Assembly: GCA_964551445.1 (NCBI GenBank)
Contig: CAZKCG010000012.1
Span: 1 to 64,000 of the forward strand
DNA length: 64,000 nt
Direction: 5' to 3'
Origin: DAOPXV01 sp964551445
GTDB taxonomy: Bacteria > Muiribacteriota > UBA9980
Under the pieces are notes generated by a model. That model searched no databases. It was not told the origin of the DNA and saw nothing but the letters and a program-made list of their open reading frames with translations. Made by a program: the position numbers and the translations under genes. Below are positions 1 through 9,487 of this stretch, piece after piece. Numbering within the stretch: position 1 is the first letter of the stretch; each line of letters starts with the position of its first letter.

Positions 1-50
1 AATAAAAAAAGGACCGTTTCAAAAATTATCTTTTGGGACAGCCCCTTTTA
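1..50. terminator. Terminator-like hairpin, copy 1 of a dispersed repeat
   Basis: Imperfect inverted repeat whose arms are GGACCGTTTC and GGGACAGCCCC-like, flanked by A and T runs on both sides, so it could terminate transcription in either direction. The same element lies in the opposite orientation at 13192-13240 with near-identical arms and the same loop core (GATAATTTTTGAAAC). On the minus strand it would end the ankyrin/HEAT operon; on the plus strand it could end a gene beyond the left edge. Confidence 0.55.
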
Positions 51-52
51 TT

Positions 53-244
53 TTGGGTATGATATCATTAACGCCGGCTTATAAAAAGGCGAGCGTCGAA
101 TTCATAAGCGAAAATTTTTACATGAGACACAAAATAATGACGGACGCCATTATCGCCAGACACGAAAAAAGCATTCTCGACGAGATCAAAGACCACCCCG
201 GCTCGGCCGATCTCAATAAATTCAAAGCCGTCAGCGAAAACTGA
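53..244 (+). CDS. Small hypothetical protein, possibly the end of a longer frame
   Basis: Open frame of about 60 residues starting at TTG 53 or ATG 59. It is charged and helical-looking, with no signal peptide and no family that I recognise. Third codon positions are C/G/A-rich like the real genes here, which favours coding. No Shine-Dalgarno site precedes either start, and the frame stays open to the left edge straight through the hairpin at 1-50, so this may be a gene remnant or a chance frame. It ends 3 bp before the stop of the convergent ankyrin gene. Confidence 0.3.
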   Translation: MGMISLTPAYKKASVEFISENFYMRHKIMTDAIIARHEKSILDEIKDHPGSADLNKFKAVSEN

Positions 245-247
245 AAC

Positions 248-3200
248 TTATTCCTTCGCCCCTGCTTTTTTCAATATCCCGACTATCTCTTTATAACTTC
301 CGCCGTCGCCATAACTATGGCTTATGGCGATACTAAGCGCCGTTCTGTCGGCGCGGTCGGCCGCGTTGATATCTATTCCGCGTTCGATGAATAATTTTAC
401 GAGTTCCGGTTTGATCTGATTGGTGTATCTTATGCACCCTTCGGTCAATGGTGACATGGAAAGAATAAGCGCGTTCTGTTTTTCTCCGTCCAGCAGGTTC
501 ACATCGATGCCGCGTTCTAAAAGAACTCTGGCTACACCGGGATCCGGCCGCCTTCTCATGGCGATAAGCAGAAGATCTTTTCGTTCTTTGCCCCTGGCGC
601 CCTTTTCTAAAAGATATTTGACGAGTTCGCCGTTACCGCCGTTTAAGGCCGACATCAAAATGCTTCCCCCGGCAGAGTTTGAATAATTAACATCTGCGCC
701 GTTCTCGACGAAAAATTTGACCATTTCATAATTTCCGCGTGACGCCGCCTCGAAAAGCCCGCTCTCGTAAAAATTTTTGTCGAATTCAAATTTCACGCCG
801 CCGTTTAAAAACATCTCAACGGCCTCAATCGTGCCGCTTGCGACGGCGTCAAGAAGTATGGACCGCTCATTTTGAACAACCGCATCGGGTCTCGCGCCCT
901 TATCAAGAAGCGCAGCAACTTCGGCCGTATCGCCGGCAAGCGCCATTGTCCGAAGCATCGCGTTGAGATTTTTTTCGTCTTTCATATCGATCGTGCCGCC
1001 GCGTTCAATAAATTTTTTGACTGTTTTGCCGCCGCCGTTTAAAACAGCCGTCTCCATATATGTCCGGCCGTCATTGTTTTTCATATGCGCGTCGGCGCCG
1101 TGTTCGAGAAGCAGTTGACATGCGTCGCCTTTCCAGTAAGACGCCCCTTTATAAAGAACGGTTTCTCCTTTGTTATTTTTGTGATTAACATCGACGCCCT
1201 TTTCAACCAGAAATTTTATCAATTCAAAAGGCGCCTGATGTTCAAAAGCTATCTGAAGCATATTATTTCCGTCATTGTCGCAATAATTTATGTCTCCTCC
1301 GGTTTTCAACAGAAACTCCATTACGTCATTTTTTCCTGAATAGGACCTGGCCGCGTTATACATAACATCCATGCGGTCGGGACAGTGTTTCAGATCTATC
1401 CCGCGGCTCGCGAAATACTTCAAAATTTCAAGTCGTTCCCTGTTGACCGCGTCCCTGAAAGCGTCATTTTGCCAGTTGCCGGCCGTATATTTAAGTTCTG
1501 CCCCGTTCTCCACAAGCAATTTGACCATTTCAATATCGCCATTATCCAATGCTTTAAATAATAAGGGCTTACTGATGCTTTTCCCGGCCTTCCGGTTGAC
1601 GTTCGCACCCTTTTTGATCAGAAGGGCGGCTTCACGCGTATCCCCTGAAAGCACCGCGTTTATAAAAAAAGCGTTCACGATAGCCGGATCGTTCATATCC
1701 GCCTTAGCGCCTTTTTTCCGGAGTTTTTTAACCGCGTCCGTCAAGCCTTTTTCCGCCGCAATCAAAAGAGCCGTCTCTTTTTTTTTATTTTTATGGTCTA
1801 TATTTTTAGTTTTTTTCAGAACGAGCTCCAGCTCTCCGGTTTCAAGTGCGTATTCATGGGTCTGCATCAAAAATATCAGCGCGTTATTGCCTTCGTTATC
1901 TAACCCGTTAGCGTCTGCGCCATTTTTCAGCAAAATTTCCGTTATCTCCGGCCCGCCGCGTTCGACCGCATACCACAGAGCGGTCCGGCCGGCTTTATCT
2001 TTAAAGCCCGTCTTCGCGCCTTTTTTGAGTAATATTGAAGTCATCTTTCCGTTCCTGTAAGATCCGGCCGCGCTCATAAGCGCCGTAACGCCTTCATTAT
2101 CTGCCGCGTTGACATCCGCCCCGCTATTTAACAAAAGTTCCGCCAGCTTAATGTTTTTTTCGTGCCAAACCGCACTCATCAGAGCCGTTTTTCCTCGTTC
2201 GTCAGTAACATTGATATCCGCGCCTGACCGAACGGACAGTTCTATCAGCTCGTAATTTTTATCGTTATCCGCCATCCGGGAAAGACTTCTTGCAGTTGCC
2301 TTATTTATCTTCGCGCCTTGCGATATCAAATATTTCGCTATACGCCTGTTCGCGTTCCTGACATGCCTTCCGCCGCCTCGCGGAAAATATCCGGAATCGG
2401 TATTGCCCGCGGGAAGCGAATAAGAAAGCGCGCTTCCGCCCTGGCTGTTTTCAAAGTTTATATCCGCGCCTTTTTTAACGATGAATTCGACCATATCGAA
2501 ATTATCGGCGATAACCGCTTTCATAAGCGGCGTGGTCTCGTTCTCGACCGTGTCATTGATCGAGATCCCCGCTTTTATGATGTTTTCTACTTCAGCGGTG
2601 CTTCCGTCACAAATAGCCTGCAAAAGCATTTTCCGGCCGCCCTCTTTATCCTTAAATTCAACTTTCGCGCCGGCTTCAGTTAAAAGCCTTACCATTTCGC
2701 CTTTCACGCCGTCTTCATATCTGTTTTGGTATCTGGATCCGTATCCGCTCTCATTATCATCCATGCTTTTCGCGGCCATAAGAGCGTTCATTCCCTCTTT
2801 ATTTAAAGCGTTCACCTTGGCGCCTTTTTCAACCAGCAATTTTATAATTTCAATATTGCGGTTTTTTACGGCTTTTATAAGCGCGGTGTCTCCTTCATTA
2901 TCCTTTTCATTTATGTCCGACCCGGTCTCAATAAGCGCTTTCAAGACCCCGGTTTTATTATTAAGCCTCAGCGCTTCCATCAGCGGAGTATTGCCCCATT
3001 TATTGCGCCACCTGACATCCGCCCCGGCTTTTATGAAAGCCTTTGCAGTTTCAGCGCTGCCGCTGGCCGCCGCATCAAAGAAGAACTCCCTGAATCGATC
3101 GGATCGTATATCTATATTTTTCGAATATTCAAAAAATACTTTAACCGCCTTTTCGTCGTCCGATGATATAGCGCGTGCGAAACCTCCGTCAAACCGATTA

Positions 3201-4507
3201 TATTCGTTGAATATCGCGGCGCCTTTTTCCAGCAGCAGTTTCATCGCTTCATATTTTTTTGCCTTTATCGAATAATTCAGGACCGTATCCTCGGGTCCGC
3301 CGCGGACCTGCTGGAATTTCGCGTCGGGCGACGCGCCGGCTTTCAAAAGAGCCGTTATTTCAACGGTGTTTTCATTCAGGACCGCGCATACAAGAAGCGA
3401 ATCTTTCGCCTGAGCGCTCTCAGGAACGGTTTTCACTCCGGCTTCCCTTAAAAGCTTCATGACCGGCTGATTGTTTTTCGACGCCGCAATGGAATACGCA
3501 GTCCTGTCAAACGAACCGACGGCGTTAACATCCGCGCCCTTTTCGATCAACAGTTTAACGCATCCGGTGTCGTCGCAATATTCGGCCGCCGCCATCAGGG
3601 CCGTATCTCCGAATCTGTTAGCCTGGTTCACGCCCGCGCCTTTTTCAATGATCTTTTTAAGAAGCGCCGGGTCGCGCCTCGCGTTAACGGCGTCGGTTAA
3701 AACGGTGAACTGATAATCGCCCGGTTCAGGATCTACTTTTGCGCCGCGGTCGATCAGAGCTTCTATTATATCATCCGGCGCGCCTTTTTCCAGCGCGACA
3801 CGAAGGACGCTGCGGTCCGCATCCTTCATTTGGATCTCGACCTCGATGCTTTTATCGATAAGATATCTCGCGGTGTCGAATTTTCGAGATTCAAGGGCCC
3901 ATATCAGTGCATTTTCACCATTTTTGTTCCTCGCATCTATCCGAACGCCAAGCTCCGCCAGATATTTTATAAAGCCGGAGTCGCCGAAAAACATCGAAAG
4001 CATTATCGCGTTATTGCCGTCGGAATCGACGGAATTTATATCTGCGCCGGATTTAAGCAGCAGTTCTATCGAGCGCGTGTCACCCGTAAGCGCGGCGTCA
4101 AGCAGAAGCGGCTTGCCGAAAAAACTGACGTTGACGCGGGCGCCTTTTTCGATCAGATAACGCCTCATCGGCATCTCAGTTCTATGCGAGGAGAACATGA
4201 CGGCGGGTATCCCCTGAATGTTTTCAGCGTTAATATCGGCGCCGCCATCGACGAGCGCCCTGAACACCTCAAAATTTCCTTTGGAAATAGCCATTATAAG
4301 CGGATGTGCGAGATTCGTCTCACAGGTTTTATTGACCGAGGCCGGATCTTTTTTTATAGCCGCCAGAACCTTTTCGAGATCGCCGCTGTCTATCGCGTCA
4401 TGTATCTCGCCTGCGTGAGAAATCGAGGCCGTATCGTTAAAAAATATTGCGGTTAAAATTAAAACTGACGCGCAAATTTTTATAATTGATATGAATTTTT
4501 TCATCAT
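248..4507 (-). CDS. Giant exported ankyrin-repeat protein
   Basis: 1419 residues. Residues 1-32 form a Sec signal peptide (KKF start, hydrophobic core, cleavage near SHA|GE). Nearly all the rest is ankyrin repeats of about 33 residues with the usual TALMxA helix, LLLxKGA turn and DVNAxDxxG loop; I estimate more than 30 repeats, with some insertions (for example near residues 640-660 and 760-790). Ankyrin repeats are protein-binding scaffolds; no enzymatic domain is visible. With the signal peptide and no later membrane helix it should be periplasmic or secreted. Its ATG overlaps the stop of the upstream HEAT gene by 4 bp (ATGA), which implies translational coupling and joint function. The partner and target are unknown. 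Exported ankyrin proteins occur in host-associated and free-living bacteria alike, so a host role is not implied. Confidence 0.9.
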   Translation of the reverse strand: MMKKFISIIKICASVLILTAIFFNDTASISHAGEIHDAIDSGDLEKVLAAIKKDPASVNKTCETNLAHPLIMAISKGNFEVFRALVDGGADINAENIQGIPAVMFSSHRTEMPMRRYLIEKGARVNVSFFGKPLLLDAALTGDTRSIELLLKSGADINSVDSDGNNAIMLSMFFGDSGFIKYLAELGVRIDARNKNGENALIWALESRKFDTARYLIDKSIEVEIQMKDADRSVLRVALEKGAPDDIIEALIDRGAKVDPEPGDYQFTVLTDAVNARRDPALLKKIIEKGAGVNQANRFGDTALMAAAEYCDDTGCVKLLIEKGADVNAVGSFDRTAYSIAASKNNQPVMKLLREAGVKTVPESAQAKDSLLVCAVLNENTVEITALLKAGASPDAKFQQVRGGPEDTVLNYSIKAKKYEAMKLLLEKGAAIFNEYNRFDGGFARAISSDDEKAVKVFFEYSKNIDIRSDRFREFFFDAAASGSAETAKAFIKAGADVRWRNKWGNTPLMEALRLNNKTGVLKALIETGSDINEKDNEGDTALIKAVKNRNIEIIKLLVEKGAKVNALNKEGMNALMAAKSMDDNESGYGSRYQNRYEDGVKGEMVRLLTEAGAKVEFKDKEGGRKMLLQAICDGSTAEVENIIKAGISINDTVENETTPLMKAVIADNFDMVEFIVKKGADINFENSQGGSALSYSLPAGNTDSGYFPRGGGRHVRNANRRIAKYLISQGAKINKATARSLSRMADNDKNYELIELSVRSGADINVTDERGKTALMSAVWHEKNIKLAELLLNSGADVNAADNEGVTALMSAAGSYRNGKMTSILLKKGAKTGFKDKAGRTALWYAVERGGPEITEILLKNGADANGLDNEGNNALIFLMQTHEYALETGELELVLKKTKNIDHKNKKKETALLIAAEKGLTDAVKKLRKKGAKADMNDPAIVNAFFINAVLSGDTREAALLIKKGANVNRKAGKSISKPLLFKALDNGDIEMVKLLVENGAELKYTAGNWQNDAFRDAVNRERLEILKYFASRGIDLKHCPDRMDVMYNAARSYSGKNDVMEFLLKTGGDINYCDNDGNNMLQIAFEHQAPFELIKFLVEKGVDVNHKNNKGETVLYKGASYWKGDACQLLLEHGADAHMKNNDGRTYMETAVLNGGGKTVKKFIERGGTIDMKDEKNLNAMLRTMALAGDTAEVAALLDKGARPDAVVQNERSILLDAVASGTIEAVEMFLNGGVKFEFDKNFYESGLFEAASRGNYEMVKFFVENGADVNYSNSAGGSILMSALNGGNGELVKYLLEKGARGKERKDLLLIAMRRRPDPGVARVLLERGIDVNLLDGEKQNALILSMSPLTEGCIRYTNQIKPELVKLFIERGIDINAADRADRTALSIAISHSYGDGGSYKEIVGILKKAGAKE

Positions 4508-7500
4508 TTCTTTTTCCCGCCTTCGTTTACTTTTGCTTTCTTTTCGATCTCTTTCAGCGTTTCATCGAAGATCTTTTTATCTCTTTGCCTGAAGGGCCTG
4601 AACTCAAGTTTTGAAAGCAGCGCGGCAGCGCGGAATCTTATTTTTTCATCTTTCGCTTCGAGCATATTAACGAGCGGCCTGAAATTATAAAGCCGGCCGA
4701 TAAATTCCAGGCCATCCATTGCCAGAAGCGTTTCAGCCGTGTCAGAAGATCCGAGACGGCCGGACAGCATATCCAGAGTTCTTATTTTATCGATCTTTAC
4801 GAGCGATCCAAGGATCGCCTTTTTATCCGCGGCGGAGGTTTTTTCATTGAAATATCCCAAAATAAGCTTTTTGAACCCGCCATATTCATTGATCGTTCTC
4901 AAATTCAACCCGGAAAAATACGCGGCCGGATTTTTCAGTATTTCAAGCACGAAAGAATTTCTAACAATTAACTTTTCCAGAACGAATTCCGGCGCGGCAT
5001 TCATACCCGATAAAATTAATTTTAAAGCCTTTCTCTGTATGGGCGACTCTCCGAGACGCTCTAAAATATCATAGCATTTTTCGTAAAGCCGATCTTCTTC
5101 ATCGGCCAGCATATACAAGAACCTGACGGATTTTTTACCGTATTTTTCAAGGCCGGCGGGATCTTTTTTCAGATAAAGAAGCCTTATTCTGTCGCCGTCT
5201 TCGTAAGGAAATAAGCCGGCGGCCGCTTCGTTTGAGCCGTCCTCAAAAACCCGCGCGGCGGCCTCACGAAGTTTGCGGTCACCGCTTTCGGCAAGAAGCG
5301 CGACTTCGTGATAAGCTACAGGGTTTGTCTGCCATATGAAATGATATGCTATTTTTTGTTCGTCACCGCCGGATGTCAGACGGCCCGCGAAATATTTCGA
5401 GACCTCCGAAAATCTTTCGCGGTATTTCTCATATAAAACCGCGCCGTTATAATTTTTCAGTATCAATATCAGGCGAAGCGCGATATCGTTCTTTTTTTCG
5501 ACCGAAGCCTCCGTGGTCACAGCAGCTAAAAGCGAATCTATCTTTTGAAAAACCTCGTTACGGGATGTCCAGTTTTTATCGGCCTCGTAAAGACATTCAC
5601 TCCATTTTTCAGGAACAAGCGAACGGTCATCATAAACATCCAGAAGCGGACCGACGGCGCTTTCGCGAATTGACGAGGCAAGCGCTCTGCCCGCGGCATC
5701 TCTTAGCCTTTTGTCCTTTTCCTTCAGCGCTTTTTTAAGTTCTTCCGCGGCTTCAGGGCGCGCAATGCCCGCGAGCTTTTTACACGCTAGTATCCTTATT
5801 TCAAGGCTCTGATCGCTTACGCATCCGATTATTTTTTTAAAAACGGCGGCCGCTTCATCGCGTTTTTTCCAATTTTCATCAACATTATCAAGGCTCTTCG
5901 AAAGAAGCGAAGAATCGTTAGGGCTTTTTGTCAGAAGCTCGTCAAGATGGTTGAAAATATCATCCTGCAAGGAGCCGGTCAAAAAATCATAGGCTGCCGT
6001 TTGTTCGGAAGTATCGGAACGGATGATCTCAAAAACTTTCCGCTCGGCGGCGTCTTTAGGATATCCCTTAAGAGCTTCTGACGCGGCGTATCTGATCTTA
6101 TCGTCAGCATCCTTAAGCGAAACGGCTATTTTATCAAACGCCGGTTCGACGCCGAAAAAACCGCACATTTCGATCGCGCGGATCTTTTTTCGCGCGTCAG
6201 TTGTATCGATAGCCGCAAGAGCTATTTTTGAAGCCTCTTTGACCGCGCCTTCGGAAAACTTCAACCGCTCTCGGCCCTCGATCGCGAAGCGGGCCGTGCA
6301 GGCGACATCTTCATTATCGTCAAGCCAGAGCCCGGCGAGAAGTTTTACCGAAGAAACGTTTTCGGGACTGAAGTTCTCCCTGTAAGAACCTATCACGGAA
6401 AGTTTGCAGTCGCGGGAGATAAGCTTCGAAAACTTCTCCGAAACAAGTTCGGAAGTTTTCGTCTCATCCGCGGCAAGCATAGCCGAAATAGCCGTCGCCG
6501 TTTTTTGCGCGTCGACGAAATCCGCGGCGGAAAGATAAATATCCCAGCTTTTCTTGTTTTTCATTTTGCCGAGAGCCCCGACAGCCTGCATTTTTTCATT
6601 CCCGGTCTTCGAAACCGCGAGTTTTTGCATGCGCGCGGCAAATTCGACGGCCGCCGTGCCTTCACGCCATTTTTCATCCATGGCGTCTAACGCTTTAGAA
6701 ACACTTATTCTTATAACTTCGGAAGTATCCTCAAGCATTTCGATCAAAATGGAAACGGCGGCGGTATCGCCGATCCTTCCGATCCCATATATAGCGGATG
6801 TCCTCACCGCCTCGTTGGTATCGCCGGCCGCTTCAATAAAAAAATCGCGCATAAAAGGCGTTTTTATATCGGAAAGGATATCGACCGATCTTATTCTCGC
6901 GACGTCATCCCGGCCGGTAACGCAGGGTTTAAGTTTTTCAAAGATAACGCCCACAACCTCCCGGTCTTTATTCCAGTCCGGATATTCTTTTTTAAGTCCG
7001 TCCATAGCGTAGGTCGCATTTATCGAGCTGACCCCGTCGAACCTTTTAAGGACAAGTTTTCCGGCCGAGCCTTTCGGCATATCGGCAAGGCCGATAAGTA
7101 TCTGCGCCTTTAAATTCTCGTCGCAATAGTCGAACAGTTCATTGAGAGCGGCCGCGGCTTCTGCCGTGTTTATGCTCTGAATAAGATAAACCGCCATTCC
7201 CCTGTCATAATCAATTTCCTTGAACCGCTTTTTTAATTCGCTTATCGCGCCGGAAGCGGCGGGCCGTTCGTTCCATTTTTCATCCAGCCTTCCAAGCGAA
7301 AGCAGAGCGCTTTTAGCGGTCACATAGTCGCGGTCCCCGAGCATTGCGATGAGCAGATCGATCGAATCCGCCGCGCGCAGCTGGCCGAGCGCCCTTGCCG
7401 ACAACGCCCTTATTTCCGCGCTTTCATCCGCGACATTTGAAATGAAATAATCAATTATCGGTTTATCGCCCGACACTACCTCGGCGGTGGTAAAATAATC

Positions 7501-8241
7501 GTTAAAATCAAGTTTTTTCTTATATAATTTTTGAAGCCTGGAATAGGGAATGCCGGTGATAATGGTCGAATTCATCGTCATAAAAACCGCATCCTCGCGC
7601 CATCCGGGTTTCAGCCTGTAAAGCTGCCCCTCAGCCTCGGCCCGCACGATGCCTTCTTCATCATATATCAGCTTAAATATAAGGCCGGCGTCATCCGGCC
7701 TTCCGAATCTGGCGATGGCGCACATCGCTTCTTTTCTTTTGACCGGCGAATCCGAATCGAGATCGGCGGAAAACATGTCGTATGCTTCTCTTATATCGGG
7801 CCGGCCTCGCCAGTTGGTGTCGAGCGAATCGAGCGCCGCCAGAACTTCCAGCGAAAGAGAGAACGGCCGGCGTCCGAAATCGGAAGCGGCAAGCTTTGAA
7901 AAATCAGCATAGCGGCCTTCATACGCGAGCGTAAGACAAAGCGGCTCGGATTTACCGAGAAGCTTCGCCATTTTGCGGACGGCCGCATGCGCCTGCTTAC
8001 CGGCCTTGCCAAGTTCGTTCACCGCGGCGGCCTGTTCGATGATATCTTTCGAATCGAGCTTTTTGATCAATATCGCGATTTCACCTGTCGAGGCCGCGAA
8101 AGCGGCCCGAGGCGTTAAACTGCCTGAAACGGACTGAAAAACCGTTAAAAACAAAGAAAATGAAAAATCCAAAACAAGAAAATATATTACGAAGGCCGTC
8201 AGGAAAGCATGAAACGGATTTTTTATATTTTTTTTATTCAT
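4504..8241 (-). CDS. Giant exported HEAT-repeat protein
   Basis: 1245 residues. The N-terminus is basic, then has a long hydrophobic stretch and AFA|AS near residue 50, read as a signal peptide or anchor. From about residue 60 to the end it consists of HEAT/PBS-lyase-type helical repeats (motifs such as IRALSARALGQLR, VRTSAIYGIGRIGD, IRYAASEALKGY, IRFRAAALLSKL). A DxxWxxR motif recurs between blocks, suggesting a longer repeat unit. HEAT solenoids bind other proteins; no catalytic site is seen. It ends in a basic tail and overlaps the ankyrin gene by 4 bp, so the two probably form a two-gene operon for exported scaffold proteins. It lies downstream of galU but behind that gene's terminator. 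No clear Shine-Dalgarno site precedes the ATG. Confidence 0.88.
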   Translation of the reverse strand: MNKKNIKNPFHAFLTAFVIYFLVLDFSFSLFLTVFQSVSGSLTPRAAFAASTGEIAILIKKLDSKDIIEQAAAVNELGKAGKQAHAAVRKMAKLLGKSEPLCLTLAYEGRYADFSKLAASDFGRRPFSLSLEVLAALDSLDTNWRGRPDIREAYDMFSADLDSDSPVKRKEAMCAIARFGRPDDAGLIFKLIYDEEGIVRAEAEGQLYRLKPGWREDAVFMTMNSTIITGIPYSRLQKLYKKKLDFNDYFTTAEVVSGDKPIIDYFISNVADESAEIRALSARALGQLRAADSIDLLIAMLGDRDYVTAKSALLSLGRLDEKWNERPAASGAISELKKRFKEIDYDRGMAVYLIQSINTAEAAAALNELFDYCDENLKAQILIGLADMPKGSAGKLVLKRFDGVSSINATYAMDGLKKEYPDWNKDREVVGVIFEKLKPCVTGRDDVARIRSVDILSDIKTPFMRDFFIEAAGDTNEAVRTSAIYGIGRIGDTAAVSILIEMLEDTSEVIRISVSKALDAMDEKWREGTAAVEFAARMQKLAVSKTGNEKMQAVGALGKMKNKKSWDIYLSAADFVDAQKTATAISAMLAADETKTSELVSEKFSKLISRDCKLSVIGSYRENFSPENVSSVKLLAGLWLDDNEDVACTARFAIEGRERLKFSEGAVKEASKIALAAIDTTDARKKIRAIEMCGFFGVEPAFDKIAVSLKDADDKIRYAASEALKGYPKDAAERKVFEIIRSDTSEQTAAYDFLTGSLQDDIFNHLDELLTKSPNDSSLLSKSLDNVDENWKKRDEAAAVFKKIIGCVSDQSLEIRILACKKLAGIARPEAAEELKKALKEKDKRLRDAAGRALASSIRESAVGPLLDVYDDRSLVPEKWSECLYEADKNWTSRNEVFQKIDSLLAAVTTEASVEKKNDIALRLILILKNYNGAVLYEKYRERFSEVSKYFAGRLTSGGDEQKIAYHFIWQTNPVAYHEVALLAESGDRKLREAAARVFEDGSNEAAAGLFPYEDGDRIRLLYLKKDPAGLEKYGKKSVRFLYMLADEEDRLYEKCYDILERLGESPIQRKALKLILSGMNAAPEFVLEKLIVRNSFVLEILKNPAAYFSGLNLRTINEYGGFKKLILGYFNEKTSAADKKAILGSLVKIDKIRTLDMLSGRLGSSDTAETLLAMDGLEFIGRLYNFRPLVNMLEAKDEKIRFRAAALLSKLEFRPFRQRDKKIFDETLKEIEKKAKVNEGGKKK

Positions 8242-8297
8242 AATAAAGGCCGCGTTCCATGCGCGGAAAAAAGATCGTAAAATTCATTAAAGCTGAA

Positions 8298-8325
8298 AAT
8301 AAAAACGGGGCGCCGAAGCGTCCCG
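8298..8325 (-). terminator. Intrinsic terminator of galU
   Basis: Minus-strand hairpin CGGGACGC-TTCG-GCGCCCCG (8306-8325, one mismatch, UUCG tetraloop) followed by a T run ending TTTTTATTTT. It lies just after the galU stop and before the HEAT gene. Confidence 0.8.
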
Positions 8326-8340
8326 CAAAATTTTATTTTT

Positions 8341-9219
8341 TTATAATTTCGGCATTATCTCTTTTTTCAGATATTCTTTAAAACCTTCTCTGAGATCGTT
8401 TCTGTCAAGCGCCATTTCAACTATCGCTTTAAGGTAGCCGAGCCTGTCGCCCACGTCGTATCTCTGTCCTGAGAACCTGCAGCCGTAAATAGCCTGGCGC
8501 TTGTTGAGTTTTGCCAGAGCGTCGGTCAGCTGGATCTCGCCGCCTTTTCCCGGTTCCGTCTTTTCGAGTATCTCGAAAATTTCGGGAGTTATTATATAAC
8601 GGCCTATTATTGCAAGATCCGATGGCGCTTTTGAAGGCTCCGGTTTTTCAACGAGTTCTTCGATGAGATATATAGCTTCTTCGATCGATTTCGGTTTAAC
8701 ACAGCCGTAGGAACTGATATTTTCTATAGGGACCTTCATAAGGGCGATAACGGAAGCCCTGTATTTATTATGTACGTCTATAAGCTGTTTCAGACAGGGG
8801 GTTTCCGACTCGATTATATCGTCGCCGAGCATGACCGCGAACGGCTCGTTCCCGACGAAAGCCTTGGCGCAGAGTATGGCGTGGCCGAGGCCTCTGGGCT
8901 CTTTCTGGCGGACGTAATGGATATTGACCATTGAAGAGATGTTTTTGATCTCTTCGAGTTCTCTGACCATGTTTTTTTCGGAAAGGTGGTATTCGAGCTC
9001 GAATGATTTATCGAAATGGTCCTCGATCGCGCGCTTTCCGCGGCCGGTGATTATGAGTACTTCTTCAATGCCCGATTTGACGGCTTCTTCGATAACATAC
9101 TGGATCGTAGGCTTATCGACTATCGGAAGCATTTCCTTCGGCTGGGCCTTCGTGGCCGGTAAAAATCTGGTGCCGAGCCCCGCGGCCGGTAATATAGCCT
9201 TTTTTATCATATTTATCAC
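8341..9219 (-). CDS. galU: UTP--glucose-1-phosphate uridylyltransferase
   Basis: 292 residues, normal length for GalU. It makes UDP-glucose from glucose-1-phosphate and UTP in the cytoplasm, feeding envelope polysaccharide and glycogen-type pathways. The nucleotide-binding start AAGLGTRFLPATKAQPKEM is intact, followed by the VDKPTIQYVIEEA substrate loop and GRGKRAIEDHFD; GGEIQLTDAL and the KAIVEMAL end are also typical. The frame opens at GTG 9219, but ATG 9210 (giving MIKKAILPAAG, 289 residues) matches the family start and is equally well served by the AGGAAAAGAG upstream. It has its own promoter (9257-9285) and terminator (8298-8325), so it is probably monocistronic. Confidence 0.95.
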   Translation of the reverse strand: MINMIKKAILPAAGLGTRFLPATKAQPKEMLPIVDKPTIQYVIEEAVKSGIEEVLIITGRGKRAIEDHFDKSFELEYHLSEKNMVRELEEIKNISSMVNIHYVRQKEPRGLGHAILCAKAFVGNEPFAVMLGDDIIESETPCLKQLIDVHNKYRASVIALMKVPIENISSYGCVKPKSIEEAIYLIEELVEKPEPSKAPSDLAIIGRYIITPEIFEILEKTEPGKGGEIQLTDALAKLNKRQAIYGCRFSGQRYDVGDRLGYLKAIVEMALDRNDLREGFKEYLKKEIMPKL

Positions 9220-9256
9220 TCTTTTCCTGTATCGCTTTATTTGATTCCCGGCCGGA

Positions 9257-9285
9257 ATTATATCAAAATTGTTTGAATATGTAAA
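9257..9285 (-). promoter_or_regulatory. Sigma-70 promoter of galU
   Basis: Minus strand TTTACA (9280-9285), 17 bp spacer, TATAAT (9257-9262). The predicted transcript starts near 9250, about 35 nt before the start codon. Confidence 0.75.
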
Positions 9286-9487
9286 GCGCGCGCCCTTTAC
9301 TTTTTCCGTTTTTTTTTATATCATATAGGCGGTCAAATATTTGATCAGCTGTATCCTTATATTCGTATATGAAGCAATGGAAATTTTTTCCGTGAACGCC
9401 AACCTTATGCGAAAGGGATTTGCTGGAAAACACAGGCATTCTTTAATACGATATAAAAACCTGAACAGATCAAAAAGACGGTGTAAA

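Noticed and set aside
248..8241. Many plus-strand open frames of 60-264 codons inside the ankyrin and HEAT genes
   Set aside because: They follow from repeat codon bias on the minus strand; no ribosome sites, no recognisable domains.
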